Origin: Polynucleobacter victoriensis | GTDB lineage: Bacteria > Pseudomonadota > Gammaproteobacteria > Burkholderiales > Burkholderiaceae | Assembly (NCBI RefSeq): GCF_900187875.1 | Contig: NZ_FYEX01000001.1 | Location: forward strand, 620,001 to 684,000 | Direction: 5' to 3' | DNA: 64,000 bases | Shown here: piece after piece, positions 35,766-44,153 of the stretch | Numbering within the stretch: position 1 is the stretch's first letter | Layout: the number at the start of each line of letters is the position of its first letter | Made by a program: the position numbers and the translations under genes | Notes under the pieces: generated by a model | The model's input: only the letters and a program-made list of their open reading frames with translations | Database searches by the model: none | What the model was told of the DNA's origin: nothing

Positions 35766-36205
35766 TTAAGGACGTGAACCTGTTGGGAAAGGCCAAGCAG
35801 CAGCTGGATTCAAAACTGTCTTTGCAGAAGCAGAGGCAGCTTTAGCTACTGGCTTTTTAGCTGCTGGTTTTTTAGCAGCTGGCTTACTTACTTTTTTTTT
35901 ACTACTTTTTTAGCAGCTTTTTTAGCAGCAGGCTTCTTAGCAGCAGCTTTTTTCGCTGGCTTTTTAGCAGCTACTTTCTTAGCAGCAGGCTTTTTAGCAG
36001 CAGCTTTTTTCGCAGCTGGTTTCTTAGCAGCAGCTTTTTTAGCAGCAGGCTTCTTAGCAGCTACTTTCTTAGCAGCAGGCTTTTTAGCAGCAGCTTTTTT
36101 AGCAGCAGGCTTCTTAGCAGCTACTTTCTTAGCAGCTGGTTTCTTTGCAGCTACTTTCTTAGCAGCTGGTTTCTTTGCAGCAGGTTTTTTCTTGGCAGTT
36201 GCCAT
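35766..36205 (-). CDS. Lys/Ala/Pro-rich histone H1-like protein with a frameshift at an A9 run
   Basis: The frame from the ATG at 36205 (GGAG box upstream) encodes repeats of AAKKPAAKK and AAKKVAAKK, like eukaryotic H1 tails, expected to bind and compact DNA. It stops at 35888 after 105 residues, just after nine A bases (35900-35892 on the minus strand). If one more A is read, the next frame continues the same repeats (SKPAAKKPAAKKPVAKA) and ends with AWPFPTGSRP at 35766. The coordinates given here include this tail. The tail resembles the C-terminus of H1-like proteins in related bacteria as I recall them. Ribosomal -1 slippage, transcript slippage or a sequencing error could each explain it. 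Confidence 0.8.
35892..35900 (-). other. A9 slippery run in the H1-like gene
   Basis: Nine A bases on the coding strand are read GTA GTA AAA AAA AAG TAA. A slip of one base (-1) or a ten-A transcript joins the frame to a further 41 or so codons with the same Lys-Ala-Pro pattern. Such runs are known sites of polymerase and ribosome slippage and of sequencing errors. Confidence 0.75.
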
Positions 36206-36559
36206 ATTAATCTCCTTCACGTGAGAGTGATTTACTAATACTACTGATTAAAGAGACCCGACCACACCAATTTCGTGTGAGCGAGCCATTCATCGGCGCG
36301 CCACTCACTTCACGTCGCACGCTAATGAATCCTGGAAAAAAAGCCGTGACCTCAAGAGGCGACGGCTTTTTAAATGAGTAAGAAGAATGTTTAGAACGGT
36401 TGAAAGAAAGAGATGACATCTCTCTCTGAGGTTTCAGAGCCTTGGTTTGGAACTCAAGTTGTTGGCTATTACCTATCAACCGTTTCTTCTCCTAGTTTTT
36501 GTAACTTTCGTGATACTACAACTTAAGAGATGCGTTGTCATCAAAAATTTTAAAAAAAT
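36206..36559 (-). other. 354-bp region between nrdB and the H1-like gene
   Basis: No recognised gene lies here. It contains the hairpin terminator at 36338-36371, about 190 bp after nrdB, and presumably the promoter of the H1-like gene. A 90-codon frame on the minus strand (36479-36207, TTG start after an AGGAG box) reads straight through the hairpin, is rich in Ser and Arg and matches no family I know, so it is doubtful. Confidence 0.5.
36338..36371 (-). terminator. terminator downstream of nrdB
   Basis: Outer arms AAAAAGCCGT and ACGGCTTTTT enclose a second short stem CCTC/GAGG. On the minus strand a run of seven T follows. The distance of about 190 bp from the nrdB stop leaves a long 3' untranslated region or a separate small RNA. 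Confidence 0.8.
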
Positions 36560-37747
36560 TTACTCCCAGTTCAACGCACCACCAGTTTGATATTCAATGA
36601 CACGAGTCTCAAAGAAGTTTCTTTCTTTCTTCAAGTCGATCATTTCACTCATCCATGGGAATGGATTCTCTTCATTTGGGAACATTGCGTCAAGTCCTAT
36701 TTGCATACAACGTCGATTGCAAATGTAACGGAGATAACCTTTGAACATCGGCGCATTCAAACCAAGAACTCCTCTTGGCATGGTGTCTTCAGCGTAGCGA
36801 TACTCCAACTCAACTGCTTTCTCAAACAAACCACGCAACTCTTCTTTGAACTCTGCAGTCCATAGATGTGGGTTCTCCAACTTAATCTGATTGATCATGT
36901 CGATACCAAAGTTGCAGTGCAATGATTCATCGCGCAAGATGTATTGATACTGCTCAGCAGCACCAGTCATCTTATTTTGGCGACCCATCGCTAGGATTTG
37001 CGTAAAACCAACATAGAAGAACAAGCCTTCCATGATGCAAGCAAACACAATCAAAGAGCGCAATAGCTTCTGATCATTCTCTGGCGTACCAGTTTTGAAT
37101 GATGGATCAGTCAAAACGTCGATAAATGGAATCAAGAACTCATCTTTGTCACGAATAGAGGCTACTTCGTGATATGCATTGAAGATTTCAGCTTGGTTAA
37201 GGCCCAAAGATTCCACGATGTATTGGTAAGCATGCGTATGGATTGCCTCCTCAAATGCTTGGCGCAATAAATATTGACGGCATTCTGGAGCAGTAATCTG
37301 ACGATATGTGCCCAAAACAATATTATTCGCAGCCAATGAGTCAGCTGTCACAAAGAAACCCAAGTTACGCATGATGATGCGACGCTCATCATCGGTTAGA
37401 CCATTAGGGTCTTTCCAAAGAGCAATATCGCGCGTCATATTGATTTCTTGAGGCATCCAGTGGTTAGCACAACCAGACAAATACTTTTCCCAAGCCCACT
37501 TATATTTAAATGGCACCAACTGGTTCACGTCCGTCGAACCATTGATGATGCGTTTGTCAGCCACGTTTACACGACGAGCAGCCGCATCTTCAGGATTGAT
37601 ACTTGCTGATGGCGCCGAAGCTGATGCCATTGGCATTGGCATCGGACGGTTAGGCAATAAATTGCTTTCTACCGCTGCGGCCGGTGTTATTACGGGAGCC
37701 GCGCTAGCAACTGGCATTGCCGCTGGTTCTTCATCCCAATTCAACAT
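36560..37747 (-). CDS. nrdB: class Ia ribonucleotide reductase beta subunit
   Basis: NrdB holds the diiron-tyrosyl radical that starts reduction of ribonucleotides to deoxyribonucleotides. The 395-residue protein has an Ala/Pro/Met-rich N-terminal stretch (to about residue 55) before the ferritin-like core, where EEAIHTHAYQYIVESLG and DESLHCNFGIDMI carry the iron ligands. The C-terminus (GGALNWE) is the tail that docks with the alpha subunit. It starts 52 bp after nrdA on the same strand and shares its promoter with NrdR-like boxes. The N-terminal extension is longer than in E. coli NrdB. Confidence 0.97.
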   Translation of the reverse strand: MLNWDEEPAAMPVASAAPVITPAAAVESNLLPNRPMPMPMASASAPSASINPEDAAARRVNVADKRIINGSTDVNQLVPFKYKWAWEKYLSGCANHWMPQEINMTRDIALWKDPNGLTDDERRIIMRNLGFFVTADSLAANNIVLGTYRQITAPECRQYLLRQAFEEAIHTHAYQYIVESLGLNQAEIFNAYHEVASIRDKDEFLIPFIDVLTDPSFKTGTPENDQKLLRSLIVFACIMEGLFFYVGFTQILAMGRQNKMTGAAEQYQYILRDESLHCNFGIDMINQIKLENPHLWTAEFKEELRGLFEKAVELEYRYAEDTMPRGVLGLNAPMFKGYLRYICNRRCMQIGLDAMFPNEENPFPWMSEMIDLKKERNFFETRVIEYQTGGALNWE

Positions 37748-37799
37748 AATGTCTTCTCCAAATTCTTTCTTAACTGCAATTATTTTTTAACTATACGAC

Positions 37800-40745
37800 T
37801 TATTGGCAAGCTTCGCATTCATCGAAACCAGGATCACCAGGACGCATTGTGCAAACTGGACCATCCGCCTCAACTGCTGCAGGAGCTGCTGACAAAGTTG
37901 GATCACCGTTTGAAACTGCATTCAATGCACCACCTTTCACAGTTGACTTCTCAACGTGAGTAGCTGAAATCGTGCGCAAGTAATATGTTGTTTTTAAACC
38001 ACGCAACCAGGCCAATTTGTATGTGTCATCCAATTTCTTGCCTGAAGCACCAGCCATGTAAATGTTGAGTGACTGAGCTTGGTCAATCCATTTTTGGCGA
38101 CGTGAAGCAGCTTCAACCAACCATTTTGGTTCCACTTCAAATGCTGTTGCATACAAGTCACGCAAATCTTGAGGAATGCGATCGATTTTTGACAATGAAC
38201 CATCAAAGTACTTCAAGTCAGCAATCATCACTTCATCCCACAAACCACGAGCCTTCAGATCGCGCACCAAGTAGTCGTTCACCACTGTGAACTCACCAGA
38301 AAGGTTAGATTTCACAAAAAGGTTTTGATAAGTTGGTTCGATACAAGCTGAAACACCAATAATGTTAGAAATTGTTGCTGTTGGTGCAATCGCTACGCAG
38401 TTAGAATTACGCATACCAAATTGCTTGATACGGCTACGCAAACTTGTCCAGTCCATCTTAGAAGACATGTCTACTTCTACATAGCCACCGCGTTGCTCAG
38501 CCAACAACTTCACAGAGTCTTGTGGCAGGATGCCGCGATCCCACAATGAACCCTTATAAGTCTGGTAAGTGCCACGCTCTTCTGCCAATTCTGTAGAAGC
38601 TAGGTATGCGTAGTAGCAAACTGCTTCCATAGACTCATCAGCAAACTGAACTGCTGCATCACTAGCGTATGGAATACGCAACATGTGCAAGCAATCCTGG
38701 AAGCCCATGATGCCCATACCCACTGGACGATGCTTCAAGTTAGAGTTACGAGCCTTAGCAACAGCGTAATAGTTAATATCAATCACGTTATCCAACATGC
38801 GCATTGCTGTACGGATCGTTTTTTGTAGTTTTTCATGATCAAGAACTAATTGACCATTAGCGTCTGCCTTCAAATGCACCGCCAAGTTCACAGAACCCAA
38901 GTTACAAACAGCAATTTCTGAATCATTGGTGTTGAGCGTGATTTCTGTGCACAAGTTAGATGAGTGAACCACGCCAACGTGTTGTTGTGGGCTGCGAACG
39001 TTGCAAGGATCTTTGAAAGTGATCCATGGGTGGCCAGTTTCAAACAACATACCCAACATCTTGCGCCACATATCCAAGGCATTAACCTTCTTAAATGGCT
39101 TAATTTCGCCATTAGCAGCTTTTTGCTCATAGGCTAAGTATGCTTTTTCAAACTCTAGACCAAACTTATCATGCAAATCTGGGCATGTTGATGGCGTGAA
39201 CAATGTCCACTCACCTTTTTCCATCACACGCTTCATGAATAAGTCAGGAATCCAGTTCGCCGTGTTCATGTCATGCGTACGGCGACGATCGTCACCTGTG
39301 TTCTTACGCAATTCTAGGAATTCTTCAACGTCTAAGTGCCATGTTTCTAGGTAAGCACAAACTGCTCCCTTACGTTTACCACCTTGGTTAACAGCAACAG
39401 CTGTGTCATTCACAACCTTCAAGAATGGCACCACGCCTTGAGATTTACCATTTGTACCTTTGATATGGCTACCTAGAGCACGCACGCTTGTCCAGTCGTT
39501 ACCCAAACCACCAGCAAATTTAGACAACAGAGCGTTTTCTTTCAAACCTTCATAAATACCATCTAAATCATCTGGAATTGTTGTGAGGTAGCAGCTAGAT
39601 AACTGTGAACGCAATGTTGCAGAGTTAAACAATGTTGGCGTGCTTGACATGAAATCAAATGTTGAAAGGATTTCATAGAACTCAATGGCACGATCTTCAC
39701 GGTTTACTTCATTTAAAGCCAAGCCCATCGCCACACGCATGAAGAAAGCTTGTGGCATTTCAATGCGGTGATCTTCGATATGCAAGAAATAGCGGTCATA
39801 CAAAGTTTGCAAACCAAGGTAGTTAAATTGCAAGTCACGGTCTGCTTTAAGAGCGGCGCCCAACTTAGCCAAGTCAAATGTTAATAACTTTTGATCCAAC
39901 AATTCCGCATCAACACCTTTTTTGATGAATTGTGGGAAATAGTTGATGTACTCAGCAGCCATCGCAGCCTGAGGTACTTCGCGACCCAAGATCTCTTTAC
40001 GGATAGTGTGCATCAAGATACGAGCCGTTACTTGGCTGTATGCAGGATCTTTTTCGATCAAAGTACGTGACGCCAAAATAGCTGAGTCATAGACTTGAGC
40101 CATTGGCACGCCTTCGTACAAGTTTTTGATTGTTTCTTTGATGATTGGCTCTGCATTCACTGCATTACCCAAACCTTCGCATGCTGCCTGAATCACCATT
40201 TGTAGTGCTGCCATATCTAATGGCTTAACCACACCGTTATCAGTCACATTCAAACCTGGGTGATCAATCACTGGTGCAACAGGTTGTGCTGCCACTTGTG
40301 CTGCACGCTCTTGATTACGCTTTTCACGATAAAGAACATAAGCACGAGCTACGTTGTGCTCACCACTACGCATTAATGCCAACTCAACTTGGTCCTGAAT
40401 ATCTTCAATATGGAACGTGCCGCCATTTGGTCGGCTACGCAACAATGCGCGCACAACCACTTGAGTTAACTGTTCAACTTGTTCACGCACACGTGCTGAA
40501 GCTGCACCTTGACCACCGTTTACTGCCAAAAATGCTTTAGTTACTGCAATCGCAATTTTTGATGGCTCGAATGCCACCACTGAACCATTACGACGAATAA
40601 TTTTGTAATCAGATAATTGTGTTGCTTGTGCACCACCAACTCCACCTGCAGTAAATCCTTGCGATGGGGTTTGACTAACTTGACCAGCTTGGCCAGCAAA
40701 TGGGCTTGTTGTTTGGCCAGTAACTTGTGGGTCTACGTAGGTCAT
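37800..40745 (-). CDS. nrdA: class Ia ribonucleotide reductase alpha subunit
   Basis: NrdA is the catalytic subunit of aerobic ribonucleotide reductase. The 981-residue protein has an N-terminal Gly/Gln-rich stretch, an ATP-cone regulatory domain (KIIRRNGSVVAFEPSKIAIAVTKAF, split by a conserved Val, about residues 47-140), and the large barrel with SSCYLTTIPDDLDGIYEG, NLCTEITLNT and CNLGSVNLA. The C-terminal CEACQ carries the redox cysteine pair. The start ATG at 40745 has a GGAG box about 7 bases upstream. It is cotranscribed with nrdB, and two boxes like those bound by NrdR lie 87-135 bp upstream. Confidence 0.98.
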   Translation of the reverse strand: MTYVDPQVTGQTTSPFAGQAGQVSQTPSQGFTAGGVGGAQATQLSDYKIIRRNGSVVAFEPSKIAIAVTKAFLAVNGGQGAASARVREQVEQLTQVVVRALLRSRPNGGTFHIEDIQDQVELALMRSGEHNVARAYVLYREKRNQERAAQVAAQPVAPVIDHPGLNVTDNGVVKPLDMAALQMVIQAACEGLGNAVNAEPIIKETIKNLYEGVPMAQVYDSAILASRTLIEKDPAYSQVTARILMHTIRKEILGREVPQAAMAAEYINYFPQFIKKGVDAELLDQKLLTFDLAKLGAALKADRDLQFNYLGLQTLYDRYFLHIEDHRIEMPQAFFMRVAMGLALNEVNREDRAIEFYEILSTFDFMSSTPTLFNSATLRSQLSSCYLTTIPDDLDGIYEGLKENALLSKFAGGLGNDWTSVRALGSHIKGTNGKSQGVVPFLKVVNDTAVAVNQGGKRKGAVCAYLETWHLDVEEFLELRKNTGDDRRRTHDMNTANWIPDLFMKRVMEKGEWTLFTPSTCPDLHDKFGLEFEKAYLAYEQKAANGEIKPFKKVNALDMWRKMLGMLFETGHPWITFKDPCNVRSPQQHVGVVHSSNLCTEITLNTNDSEIAVCNLGSVNLAVHLKADANGQLVLDHEKLQKTIRTAMRMLDNVIDINYYAVAKARNSNLKHRPVGMGIMGFQDCLHMLRIPYASDAAVQFADESMEAVCYYAYLASTELAEERGTYQTYKGSLWDRGILPQDSVKLLAEQRGGYVEVDMSSKMDWTSLRSRIKQFGMRNSNCVAIAPTATISNIIGVSACIEPTYQNLFVKSNLSGEFTVVNDYLVRDLKARGLWDEVMIADLKYFDGSLSKIDRIPQDLRDLYATAFEVEPKWLVEAASRRQKWIDQAQSLNIYMAGASGKKLDDTYKLAWLRGLKTTYYLRTISATHVEKSTVKGGALNAVSNGDPTLSAAPAAVEADGPVCTMRPGDPGFDECEACQ

Positions 40746-40831
40746 TCGGACTCCTATATCTATATATATGTATTAATTAGGCAAAAAAGCTGTTCTTTTT
40801 GGGGTTTTTCAATGGCTATTCGCCGTTTAGA

Positions 40832-40879
40832 ACACTACATTTAGTGTTTTACTAGCGACAACGGTACTAAGTATAGGAT
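40832..40879. promoter_or_regulatory. paired NrdR-like boxes upstream of nrdAB
   Basis: Box 1 at 40832-40847 reads ACACTACATTTAGTGT, close to the NrdR consensus and symmetrical. Box 2 at 40864-40879 is weaker (about 10 of 16 positions). They start 32 bp apart, three DNA turns, the spacing known for NrdR boxes. NrdR would repress nrdAB when deoxynucleotides are plentiful. Confidence 0.65.
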
Positions 40880-40964
40880 ATTTATGTGACATTTGATAAG
40901 CGTTTTTTTAATAAAAATACCTATCGGAATCCCTAGTATTGGGCCAAATATTGGGTATTTTTGG

Positions 40965-41000
40965 CACTATTTTGGGGATAAAAATTGACTGAAAATAGTG
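40965..41000. repeat. inverted repeat CACTATTTT-N18-AAAATAGTG
   Basis: Two perfect 9-bp arms at 40965-40973 and 40992-41000 with an 18-bp spacer lie between ampD and the NrdR-like boxes. It could be a protein site or the stem of a transcript hairpin near the ampD start side. No regulator is suggested by sequence. Confidence 0.45.
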
Positions 41001-41047
41001 TGTTAGTGCTTGCTAACCTAGCAGCCTAATAGATACTGATTGAGACA

Positions 41048-41827
41048 TTACGATCTGTTATTCAGACCATAAGGAAGTTGTCTTTCTGGAATATCAGCCA
41101 TGGCTGAAAAATGTTGCCAATCAAAATGAATTCCGGGATCTGTTTTACGACCAGGTGCCACATCACTGTGACCCGCATACGCTGCAATTGGGTATGCTTT
41201 TTTCAAAACATGAATCAAATTTTTTAGAGATTGGTACTGTGCTGGCTGAAACGGCAAATCATCTGTTCCCTCTAACTCAATGCCAATCGAAAAGTCATTG
41301 CATCGCTCACGACCAAAGAAATTTGATACTCCCGCATGCCATGCGCGGTGCAAGGTAGATACAAATTGTTGCACCTGACCATCACGTTTAATTAAGAAAT
41401 GACTCGATACTTGGCGATCCGCAATTTCTGCGAAATATGGGTGAGCTTTGGGATCTAACTTATTTTGAAAAAAATCAGCGATGTAATTACCCCCAAATTG
41501 ACCAGGTGGCAAACTGATGTGATGAATTAACACCAATTCAACAGGCATACCCTGTGGTCGATCATCGTAGTTTGGTGACTTAACCCACTCTGCCTCACCC
41601 CACCAACCTTTTGGATCAATCGCTACACGATGTTCTTTAGAGCAATATGCGCCAAATCCTTCACCTTGAGGAAATCTTAATCCGCAGTGGGGACATTGCT
41701 GCATAGCGGCTTGCGCGCGTTTTTCTGATGCAGGTTTTGCACTTGATCGTTTATTTTGCTCTAGCTGAGCGTAACGCCACCAAATAACTAGGCCCGTCAG
41801 AATTAAAGTGAATAACAGCCATTTCAT
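41048..41827 (-). CDS. ampD: AmpD-type N-acetylmuramyl-L-alanine amidase fused to an N-terminal membrane and zinc-ribbon-like domain
   Basis: The 259-residue protein has two parts. The first about 75 residues contain a membrane helix (LLFTLILTGLVIWW, about 4-17), a basic stretch, and a metal-ribbon-like CPHCG with YCSKEHR, similar to the small PP0621-family protein encoded next to ampD in relatives. The rest is AmpD, which cuts the peptide from anhydro-MurNAc in cell wall recycling: VLIHHISLP, HAGVSNFFGRERCND, SIGIELEG and GHSDVAPGRKTDPG hold the zinc ligands and substrate residues. The basic residues after the helix suggest the enzyme part stays in the cytoplasm, tethered to the membrane. 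It overlaps the upstream ccsA-type gene by 4 bp. Confidence 0.9.
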   Translation of the reverse strand: MKWLLFTLILTGLVIWWRYAQLEQNKRSSAKPASEKRAQAAMQQCPHCGLRFPQGEGFGAYCSKEHRVAIDPKGWWGEAEWVKSPNYDDRPQGMPVELVLIHHISLPPGQFGGNYIADFFQNKLDPKAHPYFAEIADRQVSSHFLIKRDGQVQQFVSTLHRAWHAGVSNFFGRERCNDFSIGIELEGTDDLPFQPAQYQSLKNLIHVLKKAYPIAAYAGHSDVAPGRKTDPGIHFDWQHFSAMADIPERQLPYGLNNRS

Positions 41828-42681
41828 CGCTGAATTAACACTTCCAAAACAAAACGGCTACCTACGTACGCTAACAGCAATACGGCAAATGAACCTAGAA
41901 CCCAGCGAACGGCAGTCAGACCTCGTAAACCGATGCGCCAACGCGCAATCAATAATCCAGCAAACATCCCCCACGACAAAATGCCAAAAACTGTCTTGTG
42001 ATCCCAAAACAAAGCTCTACCGAACAAGGTTTGACTAAAAAATAAACCAGAAAAAACAGTTAGGGTTAATAAAACGAATCCAACAGATAAGATTCTGAAC
42101 AAGATGCTTTCCATGGTCATCAATGGCGGTAAATGATTACCCCATCTTGCAAAAAAGCTATTACCCTTGTCATGGGTTGGCATATGTAGATGACGATCCT
42201 GCCAGTGCATCAAGATTGCATGCAAGGCTGCCAAACTTAATAAACCATAGGCAATATTCGCAACAATGAAGTGCGCTCTGAACCAAGGATCATGAACAGC
42301 TCTTTCAGACAATAAGTAGCCTGCAAACAATACTGGCAAGATGCCACAGATACTTGCGGCAATCAAAACCACCGCACGCAAACCCTTCATTGGCAAATAC
42401 CAACTCTCAAACCAAAAAAAAGTCACACCAATCCACGCCATCATGGATAAAGCCTGGGCAAAACCAAAAATAAATCCCTGAGAGGTAAAAATAGACTCAT
42501 GCAGAATCAAGCCATGCAGCACAATGACTGGTAATAAAAGCCACTGAGACTGGTTTGATACCAGTGGAGAGCCTTGATTCTGCTCAGATTTTGGAGAGTA
42601 AACCCTGATTTCTTGCCAAAAAAACAAGAAATATAAGATGCTGGGTAACCATGCGAGGCTGGGGTGACCTAAAATATTCAT
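41824..42681 (-). CDS. CcsA/YpjD-type cytochrome c assembly family membrane protein
   Basis: The 285-residue protein has about eight membrane helices and belongs to the cytochrome c assembly (CcsA/CcmC-like) family, the YpjD branch. Conserved features include FWFESWYLP, a helix pair with HFIVANIAYGLLSLAALHAI, and HKTVFGILSWGMFAGLL, where His residues could bind heme. The true role of the YpjD branch is not known; it is usually found next to ffh, as here. It starts 20 bp from the divergent ffh start and overlaps the downstream ampD fusion by 4 bp (ATGA), so the two are coupled. Confidence 0.88.
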   Translation of the reverse strand: MNILGHPSLAWLPSILYFLFFWQEIRVYSPKSEQNQGSPLVSNQSQWLLLPVIVLHGLILHESIFTSQGFIFGFAQALSMMAWIGVTFFWFESWYLPMKGLRAVVLIAASICGILPVLFAGYLLSERAVHDPWFRAHFIVANIAYGLLSLAALHAILMHWQDRHLHMPTHDKGNSFFARWGNHLPPLMTMESILFRILSVGFVLLTLTVFSGLFFSQTLFGRALFWDHKTVFGILSWGMFAGLLIARWRIGLRGLTAVRWVLGSFAVLLLAYVGSRFVLEVLIQR

Positions 42682-42701
42682 ATCTACAGTTTAATGCTCA
42701 T

Positions 42702-44066
42702 ATGTTTCAAAATCTAACAGACCGTTTAAGTCGTGTGGTTAAAACCATGCGCGGCCAAGCTAGGCTTACCGAAGAAAATACTGCGGAAATGCTGCGCGAA
42801 GTACGTTTAGCTTTATTAGAAGCTGACGTAGCTTTGCCTGTTGTCAAAGAACTTATCACCAAAATTAAAGAAAAAGCACTTGGTGAAGAAGTTATTGGCA
42901 GTTTAAGCCCTGGTCAAGCTTTGGTTGGTGTAGTTCAAAAAGAACTCACAGCCATCATGGGTGACCCTACTGCTGGCAAACTGAATTTAGCTGCACAACC
43001 ACCCGCCATTATTTTGATGGCAGGTCTACAAGGTGCAGGTAAAACAACTTCTGTTGGTAAGTTAGCCAAATGGCTCAAAGATACTCAAAAGAAAAAAGTA
43101 TTAACAGTCTCATGTGACGTGTATCGCCCTGCTGCGATTGCTCAATTACAGATGGTGTCAGAGCAAGCTGGAGCAGATTTTTTCCCAAGTACTGAGTCAC
43201 AAAAGCCAAGTGAAATTGCGAGAGATGCTCTTGATTGGGCAAGACGTCACTACCATGATGTATTGATTGTCGACACAGCCGGTCGATTAGGCATCGATGA
43301 AGCCATGATGCAAGAGATTCAATCGTTGCATCAATTGCTCAACCCAGTCGAAACATTGTTTGTGGTTGATGCCATGTTGGGTCAAGATGCCGTTAATACC
43401 GCGAAGGCATTCAATGACACACTACCCCTCACTGGCGTGGTTCTGACAAAGCTAGATGGTGATGCTCGTGGTGGTGCAGCTTTATCTGTTCAACAGATCA
43501 CTGGTGTACCGATCAAATTTGCCGGTGTTGCTGAAAAACTAGATGGCTTAGAACCTTTCGATGCTGAACGCATGGCCAGCCGCATTCTGGGCATGGGTGA
43601 TATCTTGGCGCTTGTTGAGCAAGCACAAAAGAATGTGGATATCGAGCAAGCTCAAAAACTAGCTGATAAGGTAAAAAAAGGTGGTTTTGACTTAAATGAT
43701 TTCCGCATGCAAATCAGTCAAATGCGACAAATGGGCGGTCTTGGCAATTTAATTGATAAGTTACCAGCTCAATTTGCTCAAGCTGCAGCCAAACAAGATA
43801 TGAGTGTTGCTGATAAGCAGGTGCGTCGCACTCAAGGCATTATCGACAGCATGACCCCTCAAGAAAGAATGAAACCAGAACTTCTTAAGGCAAGTCGCAA
43901 ACGTCGCATAGCCGCAGGTGCAGGTGTACAAGTTCAAGAAGTGAATCGAGTTTTGGCTCAATTTGAACAAATGCAAACCATGATGAAACAATTTAAAGGC
44001 GGCAAGATGGCACGCATGCTTGGTGGCATGGCGGCCAAAGGCATGGGCGGGATGTTTAAACGCTAA
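42702..44066 (+). CDS. ffh: signal recognition particle protein Ffh
   Basis: Ffh binds 4.5S RNA and signal sequences of nascent membrane proteins and, with FtsY, brings ribosomes to the translocon. From the ATG at 42702 the protein is 454 residues. The N domain is followed by the GTPase G domain with GLQGAGKTTSVGKLA (about residues 108-122), DTAGR and TKLDGDARGG, then the Met-rich M domain ending in GGMAAKGMGGMFKR. The frame is open 17 codons upstream into the divergent ccsA-type gene but the family start is at MFQNLTDRLS. A terminator follows. Confidence 0.98.
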   Translation: MFQNLTDRLSRVVKTMRGQARLTEENTAEMLREVRLALLEADVALPVVKELITKIKEKALGEEVIGSLSPGQALVGVVQKELTAIMGDPTAGKLNLAAQPPAIILMAGLQGAGKTTSVGKLAKWLKDTQKKKVLTVSCDVYRPAAIAQLQMVSEQAGADFFPSTESQKPSEIARDALDWARRHYHDVLIVDTAGRLGIDEAMMQEIQSLHQLLNPVETLFVVDAMLGQDAVNTAKAFNDTLPLTGVVLTKLDGDARGGAALSVQQITGVPIKFAGVAEKLDGLEPFDAERMASRILGMGDILALVEQAQKNVDIEQAQKLADKVKKGGFDLNDFRMQISQMRQMGGLGNLIDKLPAQFAQAAAKQDMSVADKQVRRTQGIIDSMTPQERMKPELLKASRKRRIAAGAGVQVQEVNRVLAQFEQMQTMMKQFKGGKMARMLGGMAAKGMGGMFKR

Positions 44067-44085
44067 TTTAAGTATTTTCAAATAC

Positions 44086-44122
44086 AAAAAAGCCTGTCAG
44101 TTTGAAATTGACAGGCTTTTTT
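44086..44122. terminator. bidirectional terminator between ffh and proS
   Basis: AAAAAAGCCTGTCA (44086-44099) and its complement (44109-44122) form a 14-bp stem with a 9-base loop; A- and T-runs at the ends let it act on both convergent genes. Confidence 0.93.
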
Positions 44123-44153
44123 GTTAATGCTGAATACGTGTGATTAACGTGGA

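Larger units (their letters stand above)
40746..41047. other. 302-bp control region between ampD and nrdA
   Basis: Both flanking genes are on the minus strand. The region holds the nrdA promoter area, the paired NrdR-like boxes (40832-40879) and a separate inverted repeat at 40965-41000. No gene is seen. Sequence is A+T-rich (runs of ATATAT just before nrdA). Confidence 0.6.

Noticed and set aside
35888..36205. Alanine/lysine repeats as a CRISPR or tandem-repeat array
   Set aside because: The repeat is codon-based within one open frame, has no unique spacers and encodes an H1-like protein.
36207..36479. 90-codon frame upstream of the H1-like gene
   Set aside because: It reads through a strong terminator hairpin, has odd Ser/Arg-rich composition and matches no known family; the AGGAG box before its TTG keeps it only as a doubtful candidate.
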